DNA of 64,000 nt. Origin: an uncultured Duncaniella sp. (GTDB lineage Bacteria > Bacteroidota > Bacteroidia > Bacteroidales > Muribaculaceae). Within the stretch, counting starts at the first letter, position 1. The number at the start of each line of letters is the position of its first letter. Below the pieces are notes generated by a model. The model ran no database searches, was not told the DNA's origin, and saw nothing but the letters and a program-made list of their open reading frames with translations. A program made the translations under genes and the position numbers. The stretch is from the NCBI GenBank assembly GCA_910578515.1, contig CAJTQR010000005.1, forward strand, positions 124,001 through 188,000. The letters are read 5' to 3'. Of this stretch, positions 26,611-35,099 are shown piece by piece.

Positions 26611-27789
26611 ATGAGACGTATATATCTACCGTTGCTATTTGTATTGAACGCATTCATGGTCACAGCTGACAATTTCAGCGAAGCTATGAACACAATAGTC
26701 AGCAACAACCTTTCCGTTAAATATAATGAAGCGTCCGATGCCGCAAAGCTTGAGGAGATGAGGGGTGAAAATATCCTTGAGGCTCCTGAAGTTGAATTTG
26801 AGCATGTATGGGGCGCGGAGAATATTGGTAGAAAATGGAATCTTTCCGTGTCACAGTCATTTGACTGGCCCGGGGTGTATAAAGCCCGAAAAGAGTCCAT
26901 CCGTACATCGGGAGTCGCCATGCAGTATCTGCGTGAATCTGCCATGCTTGATGTCCGAGCTGAGGTGAAGACTGCTTTGATTGACCTAATCTATACCCGT
27001 CAGAAGATTGATGCCATCTCTGGCTTATCGGAAAGTATGGGTAAACTGGTGGAAATCTACCGCACGGCTGTCGAAAAGCGTGAACTTACACGATTGGACT
27101 ACAATAAGGCTGTGCTTGAAAAGATTGACATGGACCGGGAGCTTAAATCTCTTAAAGGGGAACTTGCGGTGTTGGTATCCCAATTGGAAGCTCTTAACGG
27201 TGGAAAGTCAGTTAGTTCTATCATTGAAAAACTTGGGGATGACTATCCCGGTTATACTCTGTCGGACTTAGTGCCAAATACTGATATGGTGAAGGAGCGC
27301 GACCCTCAGTATGCTGCAGCTATGGCATCGATTGATGCCAACAAATCGTTGGTAAAGGTTGAGAAATTGAACCGTTTTCCCGGATTTTCTTTGGGGTATG
27401 TCCATGAATATGAGATGGGTGAGAAGTTCAACGGTTTCTCAATTGGCATTACTTTGCCGTTTCTTACCGGAAAGAGCAAGCTTAAAGCTGCCCGTCTTCA
27501 AACAGAAGCTTTGAATTACGAAGCCGATATGCAGCTTACCCAGCGTGTGGCAGAGCTCAACGGCACCTATCGACAGGCTGTTGCGCTTCATGATTTGATA
27601 GAGCAGTCAGAACCAGTAATTATGGATGGTGCTAATTTCGAATTGCTTAAAAAAGCATTGGATGGAGGTCAGATTTCATTGCTGACCTATCTGCAGGAAG
27701 TGCATTATTTCCGTGCAGCACAGAGTGATTTCCTTGACACGGTATATCAGTATCAGCTTGCCTTGGCTAAATTGTCACGATACCATTAA
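26611..27789 (+). CDS. TolC-family outer membrane efflux protein
   Basis: Outer-membrane channel of the tripartite pump. The ATG at 26611 gives 392 aa that begin with a signal peptide, MRRIYLPLLFVLNAFMVTA; the frame is open 13 codons further upstream but only from a TTG. The body shows two related halves of long amphipathic helices, with the family's WNLSVSQSFDWPG and GFSIGITLPF beta-strand segments and the final helix ending AALAKL-type packing (QLALAKLSRYH). It starts 53 nt after the pump gene and is followed by a strong terminator. Confidence 0.88.
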   Translation: MRRIYLPLLFVLNAFMVTADNFSEAMNTIVSNNLSVKYNEASDAAKLEEMRGENILEAPEVEFEHVWGAENIGRKWNLSVSQSFDWPGVYKARKESIRTSGVAMQYLRESAMLDVRAEVKTALIDLIYTRQKIDAISGLSESMGKLVEIYRTAVEKRELTRLDYNKAVLEKIDMDRELKSLKGELAVLVSQLEALNGGKSVSSIIEKLGDDYPGYTLSDLVPNTDMVKERDPQYAAAMASIDANKSLVKVEKLNRFPGFSLGYVHEYEMGEKFNGFSIGITLPFLTGKSKLKAARLQTEALNYEADMQLTQRVAELNGTYRQAVALHDLIEQSEPVIMDGANFELLKKALDGGQISLLTYLQEVHYFRAAQSDFLDTVYQYQLALAKLSRYH

Positions 27790-27836
27790 ATGGGTGTTTT
27801 TATCAATTTTCTTGAAATCATTTTTTTAGTATAATT

Positions 27837-27882
27837 AAATCAATCGCCCTGAGGACCACGCGGACCTCAGGGCGATTGATTT
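27837..27882. terminator. Terminator between the efflux operon and the fructan locus
   Basis: Perfect 18-bp GC-rich inverted repeat (27837-27854 with 27865-27882), 10-nt loop, plus-strand T-run at the end. It closes the efflux operon and may also stop transcripts coming from the sugar kinase gene. Confidence 0.9.
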
Positions 27883-27920
27883 TTAAGAACTGTTATTTAA
27901 AGCCGATGTTCACTCTTGTG

Positions 27921-28799
27921 TTATTCGGTTATCTCTGCAGGCAGTGTCGGCATGGCACCCTGCTGGGTACAAACGAAGGCCGAGGTCTCAACCGCTTTCT
28001 TATGTGCGTCGGCAACAGGTTTCCCTTTGAGTATATTGGCTATGAATGCAGCGGTGAATGAGTCGCCGGCTCCTACGGTATCTGCAACCTCCACTTTGGG
28101 TGTGGGTTGGAATGATACGTTACCGGGAGTGAATACATAGCTGCCGTTAATGCCACATGTAAGTATGAGCATTTTCAGATTGTATTTTCCGAGCAGAATC
28201 CAGCATTTGTCCTGAAGGTCAATGCCCGGATAACCGAACATCCTGCTTACAGTTACCAACTCTTCATCGTTTATCTTAAGGATATTGCAACGTTTCATTG
28301 AGTTGCATAATATCTCTTTGTTATAGAACCCTTGGCGGAGATTTACATCAAATACTATCAGGCGTTCATCATCTTGTGGCATGGCGTCGAGGAACCGGTT
28401 GATAGTATTGCGTGACACAACGTTGCGCTGGGCTAACGAACCGAAACAAACTGCACGGGTACGGGTGGCAAGTGATTCCAAACGGGCGGTGTAGGGGATA
28501 TTATCCCATGCTACGTTCTCCTTTATTTCGTATTGCGGGATTCCGGCTTGGTCAATTTCAACTTGTACTGTCCCTGTGGGATAAGGTACGGTTTCTATTA
28601 AGTGTTTTACTCCTTTTTGGTCAAAATTTTCAAGAAGCTCTGCTCCGAGAGCATCATCGCCAATGGCGCTAACCGCCCGGCTTTCAAGTCCGAATTGTCC
28701 CACATGATAAGCGAAATTGGCGGGGGCACCTCCTATTTTCTTTCCTTCAGGGAGAACATCCCAAAGGGCTTCTCCCATACCTACTACTACGTCGTTCAT
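27921..28799 (-). CDS. PfkB-family carbohydrate kinase, probable fructokinase
   Basis: Ribokinase-fold enzyme of 292 aa from the ATG at 28797-28799; another in-frame ATG lies two codons upstream. It begins MNDVVVGMGEALWDVLPEG and has the sugar-binding GGAPANFAYH segment near 23-32 and the catalytic C-terminal motif DTVGAGDSF, whose final Asp is the base. Its place directly behind an MFS sugar transporter and a GH32 enzyme, in the same order as the fructokinase of the Bacteroides thetaiotaomicron fructan locus (BT1757), supports fructose as substrate. It is the last gene of the minus-strand GH32-transporter-kinase operon. Confidence 0.88.
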   Translation of the reverse strand: MNDVVVGMGEALWDVLPEGKKIGGAPANFAYHVGQFGLESRAVSAIGDDALGAELLENFDQKGVKHLIETVPYPTGTVQVEIDQAGIPQYEIKENVAWDNIPYTARLESLATRTRAVCFGSLAQRNVVSRNTINRFLDAMPQDDERLIVFDVNLRQGFYNKEILCNSMKRCNILKINDEELVTVSRMFGYPGIDLQDKCWILLGKYNLKMLILTCGINGSYVFTPGNVSFQPTPKVEVADTVGAGDSFTAAFIANILKGKPVADAHKKAVETSAFVCTQQGAMPTLPAEITE

Positions 28800-28826
28800 G
28801 AGCATTATTTTTTAGGGTGGTTAATT

Positions 28827-30014
28827 TCAATTAGTTCTTTTTATTTTTAACGTGTAATACAACAGATATATTACACCAAGTGTCATTACGGCTACGGCTC
28901 CTGCCTGTCCGATTGCATCGGCAGCATAACCCATGGCAAGAGGGAAGACAGTTCCACCGAAGAGTCCCATTATCATGAGTCCTGACACTTCATTCTTTTC
29001 ATCGGGTGAGGATGTGAGCGCCTGTGCGAAAATAACGGAGAATACGTTTGAATTACCGAAACCTATCATCCCTATTCCGACATAGAGAGCTGAAAGCGAT
29101 TCACTCACAAAAAGTATTCCCATCGCGACAAACATCATCACCACACTGAATCCGAAGAATAGTTTCGGAGAGATGGAACGAAGCAGAAACGCCCCCATGA
29201 AGCAACCTGCGGTACGGAAAATGAAATATATGCTTGTAGCGAAACCGGCTTCCTCGAGAGGGAGTGAGAGGCGTTCCATTATAATTTTAGGTGCAGTGGT
29301 GTTGGTGCCAACATCAATACCTACATGGCTCATTATACCAAGGAAGCACAGTAGAATAAACGGTTTGCCGAGTAATTTGATACATTCTTTGATACCGGAA
29401 GCTTTGTCAGCCTGTTCCTCTTCGATTGGTGTGGCACCGAGCGCTGAGATTGACAGGAAGCTTATGGCAGCGTAAATTACGAATAGGGCACGCCATCCCA
29501 GACCGAATGTGGGCAGATAGGTTGTGGCTCCCCATGCTGCGAGGATAGGTGCGAGGAAGGAGGCTATGGCTTTGACAAATTGCCCGAATGTGAGGGTAGA
29601 AGCCAGCTTGTCACTGCTGATAAGATTGGTAACGAGAGGGTTAAGTGAAGTCTGCATTATAGCGTTGCCGATGCCAAGCAGGGAGAATGATATGAGCATG
29701 GTCATATAGCTATCGCCTGTGATAGGGACCACAAGAGACAACGCTGTGATTCCAAGGCTTATCAGTACAGTCTTTTTTCTGCCTATCCTGTTCATTAGCA
29801 TACCGGTGGGAACAGAGAATATCAGAAACCAGAAAAACACCAGCGAAGGGAAGAGATTTGCCTGGGAATCTGTGAGCCCGAGGTCTTTCTGGACATAGTT
29901 GGATGCTGTGCCTACGAGGTCAACAAACCCCATGGCAAAGAAGCAGAGCATTACCGGGATAATCTGTAGAATGGCGCTTTTACGTCCGGCAACGAGTGAT
30001 TGGGTTGAGTCCAT
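28827..30014 (-). CDS. MFS sugar transporter, probable fructose/H+ symporter
   Basis: A 395-aa inner-membrane protein with 12 predicted helices of the major facilitator superfamily. MFS signatures are visible in the loop between helices 2 and 3 (GMLMNRIGRKKTVL). It resembles the FucP-like monosaccharide importers found in Bacteroidota sugar loci, with FFAMGFVDLVGTASNYVQ in the first helix. It lies 14 nt after the GH32 gene and 27 nt before the kinase gene. In the fructan locus it would carry free fructose, made in the periplasm, into the cytoplasm. Confidence 0.85.
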   Translation of the reverse strand: MDSTQSLVAGRKSAILQIIPVMLCFFAMGFVDLVGTASNYVQKDLGLTDSQANLFPSLVFFWFLIFSVPTGMLMNRIGRKKTVLISLGITALSLVVPITGDSYMTMLISFSLLGIGNAIMQTSLNPLVTNLISSDKLASTLTFGQFVKAIASFLAPILAAWGATTYLPTFGLGWRALFVIYAAISFLSISALGATPIEEEQADKASGIKECIKLLGKPFILLCFLGIMSHVGIDVGTNTTAPKIIMERLSLPLEEAGFATSIYFIFRTAGCFMGAFLLRSISPKLFFGFSVVMMFVAMGILFVSESLSALYVGIGMIGFGNSNVFSVIFAQALTSSPDEKNEVSGLMIMGLFGGTVFPLAMGYAADAIGQAGAVAVMTLGVIYLLYYTLKIKRTN

Positions 30015-30028
30015 AGTTATACAATCGG

Positions 30029-31864
30029 TTATTTTGTTTTCAATGAATATACTTTAAGATTTGTTACTTTTGCATTTCCGCCATTGGAACTGAGTGATAA
30101 GGTGGTGTAAGGAGTGGTGGGGAATACAAGATTGGTCATCACAAATCTGCCATCCTTCTCAAATAGTTCTATGCTTGAGCGGTCAACGAAAATACGGAGG
30201 CTGAATTTTCCGTCGGTTTCATGGGTTGGGGCGATGGTCACAGCTGGAAATTCCTGACTGAAATCCACCAGACCGCTTTTCATGCGGTCAAATGAGATAT
30301 CTTTTGAGTCGCTGTTGTAGGTGATGAGTACTTTTTCGTCTATACTGTTTTTTAACTCGAGCGAAATTTCTTTAGCTTTTCCTGCGTCAATATCCATGAC
30401 TATTTCGCAAATACCATCAGAAGGTAATGAGAAAGTCTTTGCCTTGGGTTTTAGCGTCAGTTTTGATGACTGCACAGATAGATTGCCTCGCAAAGCCAAC
30501 AGTTCGGGAGATGGAATGCAGGATGCATAGATTTGACCGTCGGAGTCCTTGAACAGCCCTATCTCGCGGGGTAGAGTATTGGCACTTCTGAATTGCATGG
30601 TGGGGACTTCGGCTGCGTATTGCCAGTTGCTCATCCATCCGATTACGGTACGACGGTTGTCGGGGGCATCACTCCAACTAACGGTTGCATAATGGTCCTT
30701 GCCATAGTCAAGCCATTTTGTAGGGACTTTCCCGTCTGCATCAGTGTCGGGTTTAAAGGTTTTCCCGTCAAAATCGCCTATAAAATATTGAGTAGCACTT
30801 CCGCCGAAGGGACCTCCCGGGTTAAGGTTGCACAGCAACATCCATTTCTTTTCAGATGTACCATCTACATTGAGTTCGAAAAGGTCGGGACATTCCCATA
30901 CTCCATCCTGAGCGCCTAAACCTTTACCAAAGCTACTTTGGAGGGTCCATGTCTTCAAATCTGGAGAGGTGAATATTAACATTTCATGGTCAAGTGCGTG
31001 GGCAAGCACGAGGTTCCACTCGTTAGTTTTTGAATTCCAAAACATATTTGGGTCACGTGCCTCACTCTCAAGGGTGAGAACGGGATTACCGGGATATATA
31101 GTGAAACTGTTGCCGTTGTCGGTGCTCCAAGCAAGACTTTGCATCTGGCTTGTTCCAGCTGAGGTGTAAAGTGTCACCACAGCATCCTGACCGAATCCGG
31201 TAGTGTTATTGGTGTCGATTGCAGAACTGCCGCTAAATACTGTTCCCAGTCCGTTAGGCTCGATGGCAGCCGGATGATGCTCCCAGTCCACAAGATTTGT
31301 GGATGATGAGTGTCCCCAAGTCATGTTTTGCCATTTGGAGCCGTATGGATTCCACTGATAATAAAGGTGCCATACACCATCTTTATAGAACATACCATTG
31401 GGGTCGTTCATCCATCCATATTGGGGTGTGTGATGGAAAGCGGGACGGTATTTGTCACGGTTGGTAACATCGATTGTGTCAGTAACGCTGAAATTGTTCC
31501 AACAAGCATCCTCCTTAGCTTCGCGGACAGTGGCTCGGTTCTGTGAGGTTACTATGTCAAGGAGTACCTTGTGCCCTTTGTAAGGGGAGAGGTCAAGGGG
31601 AACAGTATAGTCAACCTTCGATTTCGCCATTCGTACATATATGGTACGTTCGAGCTTTCCGTCCACGAGAACGTTGACTTTGGCGTCATCATTTGATTCC
31701 TGAACTGGTAGGAGGAGGTAGTTTCCATCTCCGGTGATGCGGACAAGGGTGTTGTTTACACCAAGATGCTCTATCTGGACTCCCGAATTGGAGGCTTCAA
31801 GAGTTCCTCCAATTGACGAGAGTGCCATGATAAAAGGAATTACTGCTTTGACTGCTGATTTCAT
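30029..31864 (-). CDS. Glycoside hydrolase family 32 (levanase/inulinase type)
   Basis: Secreted beta-fructosidase of 611 aa that releases fructose from levan, inulin or sucrose-type ends. A signal peptide (about 1-24) is followed by an N-terminal extension of about 110 residues, the five-bladed propeller (about 138-440) and a C-terminal beta sandwich. The three catalytic motifs are present: WMNDPNG with nucleophile D154, RDP (270-272) and WEC with acid/base E324. The mature N-terminus has no lipobox Cys, so a periplasmic location is likely. It heads the operon with the transporter and kinase. Exo action is inferred from similarity to periplasmic exo-enzymes in Bacteroides fructan loci; linkage preference cannot be read. 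Confidence 0.93.
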   Translation of the reverse strand: MKSAVKAVIPFIMALSSIGGTLEASNSGVQIEHLGVNNTLVRITGDGNYLLLPVQESNDDAKVNVLVDGKLERTIYVRMAKSKVDYTVPLDLSPYKGHKVLLDIVTSQNRATVREAKEDACWNNFSVTDTIDVTNRDKYRPAFHHTPQYGWMNDPNGMFYKDGVWHLYYQWNPYGSKWQNMTWGHSSSTNLVDWEHHPAAIEPNGLGTVFSGSSAIDTNNTTGFGQDAVVTLYTSAGTSQMQSLAWSTDNGNSFTIYPGNPVLTLESEARDPNMFWNSKTNEWNLVLAHALDHEMLIFTSPDLKTWTLQSSFGKGLGAQDGVWECPDLFELNVDGTSEKKWMLLCNLNPGGPFGGSATQYFIGDFDGKTFKPDTDADGKVPTKWLDYGKDHYATVSWSDAPDNRRTVIGWMSNWQYAAEVPTMQFRSANTLPREIGLFKDSDGQIYASCIPSPELLALRGNLSVQSSKLTLKPKAKTFSLPSDGICEIVMDIDAGKAKEISLELKNSIDEKVLITYNSDSKDISFDRMKSGLVDFSQEFPAVTIAPTHETDGKFSLRIFVDRSSIELFEKDGRFVMTNLVFPTTPYTTLSLSSNGGNAKVTNLKVYSLKTK

Positions 31865-32012
31865 GTTATTATTATTTTTTCTGATTCATTATTAAAAAAA
31901 CAATCTTTCTTACCTTTAAAATTATTCCTTGGGAACGTGTGACCTAAAATGAATTTAGAAATGTACTGTATGGTATTACGCTTGGTATTATACTCGGTTG
32001 GAATTTCTAATG

Positions 32013-32020
32013 CAAAACTA
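32013..32020 (-). promoter_or_regulatory. -7 box of the GH32 operon
   Basis: Minus-strand TAGTTTTG matches TAnnTTTG. No -33 element is present at the usual distance, as expected for a promoter that depends on an activator. The leader to the GH32 start would be about 140 nt. Confidence 0.5.
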
Positions 32021-32126
32021 ATATAAATTACCGGCACACGATATGAAAAATTGAGCATAAGCGAGTACAAATGTTGCATTGCGCAAATTTTAGGATGTTA
32101 TGCACTGTTTTTCATATTTTTATCAT

Positions 32127-32134
32127 TAAATTTG
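32127..32134 (+). promoter_or_regulatory. -7 box of the regulator gene
   Basis: TAAATTTG matches TAnnTTTG. Its predicted transcript start near 32141 leaves only about 12 nt before the upstream ATG at 32153 but 39 nt before the ATG at 32180, which favours the second. Confidence 0.5.
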
Positions 32135-32179
32135 TGACACCACAAATAAGTAATGATTATCTCAAGCTATAAAATTACC

Positions 32180-34912
32180 ATGAACAGACTCTTAGCGATT
32201 TTTTTGATTGCACTCTTTTCAATATGTACAGTAGGCTGCCGGGAATCAAAGGTATATCGTATCGGAGTGTCCCAATGTAGTGAAGATGACTGGCGCCGCA
32301 AGATGAACGATGAGATAGAACGTGAGGTGATGTTTCACAATGATGCTCAAGTGGAGATTCGTTCGGCTGACGATAGTAATGAAAAGCAGATTGCCGACAT
32401 ACGATATTTCATGGAGAATAATTTTGATATCATAATTGCTGCTCCTAATGAGGCAGAGGCAATCACACCTATTATAAAAGAGGCTTATGAGTCGGGAATA
32501 CCGGTACTGTTATTTGACCGTAATATAAATGGTGATACCTATACTTCATTTCAGGGTGTTGACAATCAAGGTATAGGATGGTCAGCGGCTCATTATGCCC
32601 GTCATCTTGCCGGTGATGGCGGAAAAGTGATAGAAATACATGGATTGAAAGGTTCCACTCCGGCAAGCGAGCGTCATGACGGATTTGTGAAATGTCTGAA
32701 AGCTGAAGGAGGTTTGACGCTTGTCGCGAGCGAATACGGCGATTGGAATTATGAGAATGCCGCCATTGTAGCAGACTCACTGCTGAGGCTCTATCCGGAT
32801 GTTGATATAATATATGCACATAACGACCGAATGGCTATAGCTGCTTCTGATATGGCTGATAAGCATGGGGTAAAACCATATATAATAGGTATTGATGCTG
32901 CCCCTGAAATCGGTATCAAAGCAGTGGCTGAGGGGGTGATTGATGCTACATTCCTGTATCCTACTGAGGGACACAGACTGATACGTACCGCTCTTTCAAT
33001 CCTTAAAGGGGAGCCATTTGAGAGGGTGGTGTCATTACCGATTCCATCAGCTGTCGATAAGTCAAATGCTGATATACTTCTGCTCCAGAATGAATCGCTG
33101 AAAGAGGAAACGTCTAAAATGAGAATGCTTAAGACCCAGGTAGATGATTATTGGTCAAAACATTCTGTGCAGACCACGTTGTTCTATGCTTCCATTGCTA
33201 TATTGATGCTTTTGTTCGGATTCCTGTTTCTGTTGCTCCGCGCTTTCTGGCAGCGCAAGAAGCATCAGCAGATTTTGATGGCACAGAATAAACTATTGGA
33301 AGAACAGCGAGACCTGCAAAAGAGACTTAACGAGCAGTTGAACGAGGCTACACAATCGAAATTGGTGTTTTTTACAAATGTCTCACACGATTTGCGCACA
33401 CCGCTTACACTGATATCAGAGCCAGTGGAACAATTGGTTGAAGCCGATAATCTTACACCTCATCAACATACCCTTATGAAAATCGCCGATAAGAATGTCA
33501 AGATTCTCAGACGGTTGATAAATCAGATACTTGACTTCAGAAAATATGAGAACGGGAAGTTGAATCTGAACCTGAGCGAGGTGGATTTTGGCTTATTAGT
33601 GGCTGAGTGGGCTGAATCGTTTTATGGAATTGCCAGAAAACGGGATATTAAATTATCGGTGGATGTCAGGATGGAAAAAGGTACAACCATTGCAATTGAT
33701 GTAGAGAAAATGGAAAGAGTATTTTCCAATCTTATGTCAAATGCTTTTAAGTACACGCCAGATAACGGTAGGATTACGTTTGCTTGCCGAATTGAGGATG
33801 AAAAACTTGTTTTTTCAGTTACCGACACCGGTGTGGGTATAAGCGGCAACGATTTGGGCAATATTTTTGAACGATTCTATCAGGTTGACAAGGTGCATCC
33901 TACAGGGTCAGGGATAGGACTATCGCTTGTAAAAGCATTTGTAGAGCTTCATGGTGGAGTGATTTCGGTGAAAAGTGAACTTGGCAAAGGCTCTGAGTTC
34001 ATAGTCAGTATACCGGTGAAACATGTTGGCTCTCAGCCCGACGCCTATAATTGTACAATGGCTGAAAGTGATGTGCTTGCCGAATTGGATAATGTTGAGC
34101 AGCATACTGAAGAGCAAGATGGCGATAAGCCTTTGCTGCTTGTGGTGGATGATAATGATGACATACGCAAACTTTTAGGCGAATTATTTAGCAATGAATA
34201 TAACATTGTTACGGCGTCTAATGGACAGGAAGGTGTGAGACTCGCTGCCAAATATGTGCCTGATTTGATAATATGCGATGTCATGATGCCTGTGATGGAT
34301 GGGCTTGAATGTTGTCGTCGAATCAAAGATGAAATCTCTACCTCTCATATACCGGTACTCATGCTTACGGCCTGTTCGATGGATGAACAGAGGGTGCAGG
34401 GGTATGAAAGTGGGGCGGATGGATATGTCTCTAAGCCTTTTAACAGTGCCGTGCTTCGCTCGCGTTGCCGCAATCTGATAGCTAACCGCAAACGAATAAA
34501 AGATTTATGGCTTGGTAATAGCACTGTTGAACGAGTGATGACTGATAGCGATGATGCCAAACCGCGCCGTCAACCTGATGTGGAAAATGAGTTTTACGCT
34601 AAATTTCTTGAAATATTCAGGAGTGAAATGGGAAATCCTGACCTGAATGTAGACCAGCTGGCATCAAAAATGGGACTGGGGCGTTCGCAGTTCTATCGAA
34701 AGATAAAGGCTTTGACAAATTATTCCCCGGTAGAGTTGTTGCGCAGTTTGCGACTGAAGCAGGCAAGGGAACTGCTCACCACAACAGATAAATCAATAAG
34801 TGAGATTGCGTATGAGGTTGGGTTCTCTACACCGGCGTATTTCACAAGATGCTACAGAGAGGCTTACGGTGAAACTCCCACAGACCTTAGAGATAAGATA
34901 GCGCCAAAGTGA
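32180..34912 (+). CDS. Hybrid two-component system regulator with sugar-binding periplasmic domain
   Basis: One protein that senses sugar and activates transcription. The ATG at 32180 gives 910 aa; the frame is also open from 32153. Residue numbers here are for the longer form. After a signal/anchor segment (10-29), residues 35-315 form a type I periplasmic sugar-binding domain like ribose-binding protein (YRIGVSQCSEDDW, PVLLFDRNI, GIDAAPEIG). A membrane helix (341-364) is followed by a histidine kinase (H412 in SHDLRTP, then GVGIS and GSGIGLSLV), a receiver domain (phosphoacceptor D709 in CDVMMP) and a C-terminal AraC-type HTH. The same layout in BT1754 of B. thetaiotaomicron binds fructose and controls fructan genes, matching the GH32 and kinase here. 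Confidence 0.92.
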   Translation: MNRLLAIFLIALFSICTVGCRESKVYRIGVSQCSEDDWRRKMNDEIEREVMFHNDAQVEIRSADDSNEKQIADIRYFMENNFDIIIAAPNEAEAITPIIKEAYESGIPVLLFDRNINGDTYTSFQGVDNQGIGWSAAHYARHLAGDGGKVIEIHGLKGSTPASERHDGFVKCLKAEGGLTLVASEYGDWNYENAAIVADSLLRLYPDVDIIYAHNDRMAIAASDMADKHGVKPYIIGIDAAPEIGIKAVAEGVIDATFLYPTEGHRLIRTALSILKGEPFERVVSLPIPSAVDKSNADILLLQNESLKEETSKMRMLKTQVDDYWSKHSVQTTLFYASIAILMLLFGFLFLLLRAFWQRKKHQQILMAQNKLLEEQRDLQKRLNEQLNEATQSKLVFFTNVSHDLRTPLTLISEPVEQLVEADNLTPHQHTLMKIADKNVKILRRLINQILDFRKYENGKLNLNLSEVDFGLLVAEWAESFYGIARKRDIKLSVDVRMEKGTTIAIDVEKMERVFSNLMSNAFKYTPDNGRITFACRIEDEKLVFSVTDTGVGISGNDLGNIFERFYQVDKVHPTGSGIGLSLVKAFVELHGGVISVKSELGKGSEFIVSIPVKHVGSQPDAYNCTMAESDVLAELDNVEQHTEEQDGDKPLLLVVDDNDDIRKLLGELFSNEYNIVTASNGQEGVRLAAKYVPDLIICDVMMPVMDGLECCRRIKDEISTSHIPVLMLTACSMDEQRVQGYESGADGYVSKPFNSAVLRSRCRNLIANRKRIKDLWLGNSTVERVMTDSDDAKPRRQPDVENEFYAKFLEIFRSEMGNPDLNVDQLASKMGLGRSQFYRKIKALTNYSPVELLRSLRLKQARELLTTTDKSISEIAYEVGFSTPAYFTRCYREAYGETPTDLRDKIAPK

Positions 34913-35012
34913 TGTGGGGTAGATAGTATCGCTTCGCAGTCACACGAATGAAAGGATGGATAAAAATGTTGCCAAAAGTATTAATAATCGTGCATCCGCT
35001 GAATTTTAATAG

Positions 35013-35054
35013 CTGATGCAACATCAGTGACATCGATAATTACAATAGTGACAT
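35013..35054 (+). promoter_or_regulatory. Probable operator of the hybrid regulator upstream of susC
   Basis: AGTGACAT occurs at 35026-35033 and again at 35047-35054, exactly 21 bp (two helical turns) apart in the same orientation; the second copy ends on the first base of the -7 box. Just upstream is a perfect inverted repeat CTGATG-caa-CATCAG (35013-35027). Tandem direct repeats spaced by two turns next to the promoter are how AraC-type activators usually bind. Confidence 0.55.
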
Positions 35055-35061
35055 ACCTTTG
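35054..35061 (+). promoter_or_regulatory. -7 box of the susCD operon
   Basis: TACCTTTG matches TAnnTTTG, 38 nt before the susC start codon. There is no TTTG -33 element; the repeat operator takes its place, which fits activator-dependent transcription. Confidence 0.65.
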
Positions 35062-35099
35062 CGTCAGAAATTAATCTAAAACCAATCGAAAAAATCAAC

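Noticed and set aside
31971..31990. TGGTATTA repeated 12 bp apart upstream of GH32
   Set aside because: It lies downstream of the predicted transcript start and is AT-rich; no further evidence for a binding site.
32071..32079. ATGCAACAT (minus strand) shared with 35016-35024 before susC, as a possible common operator of the two fructan promoters
   Set aside because: A 9-bp match between two regions of a few hundred bases is not unlikely by chance, and the AGTGACAT repeats are not found beside it at the GH32 promoter.
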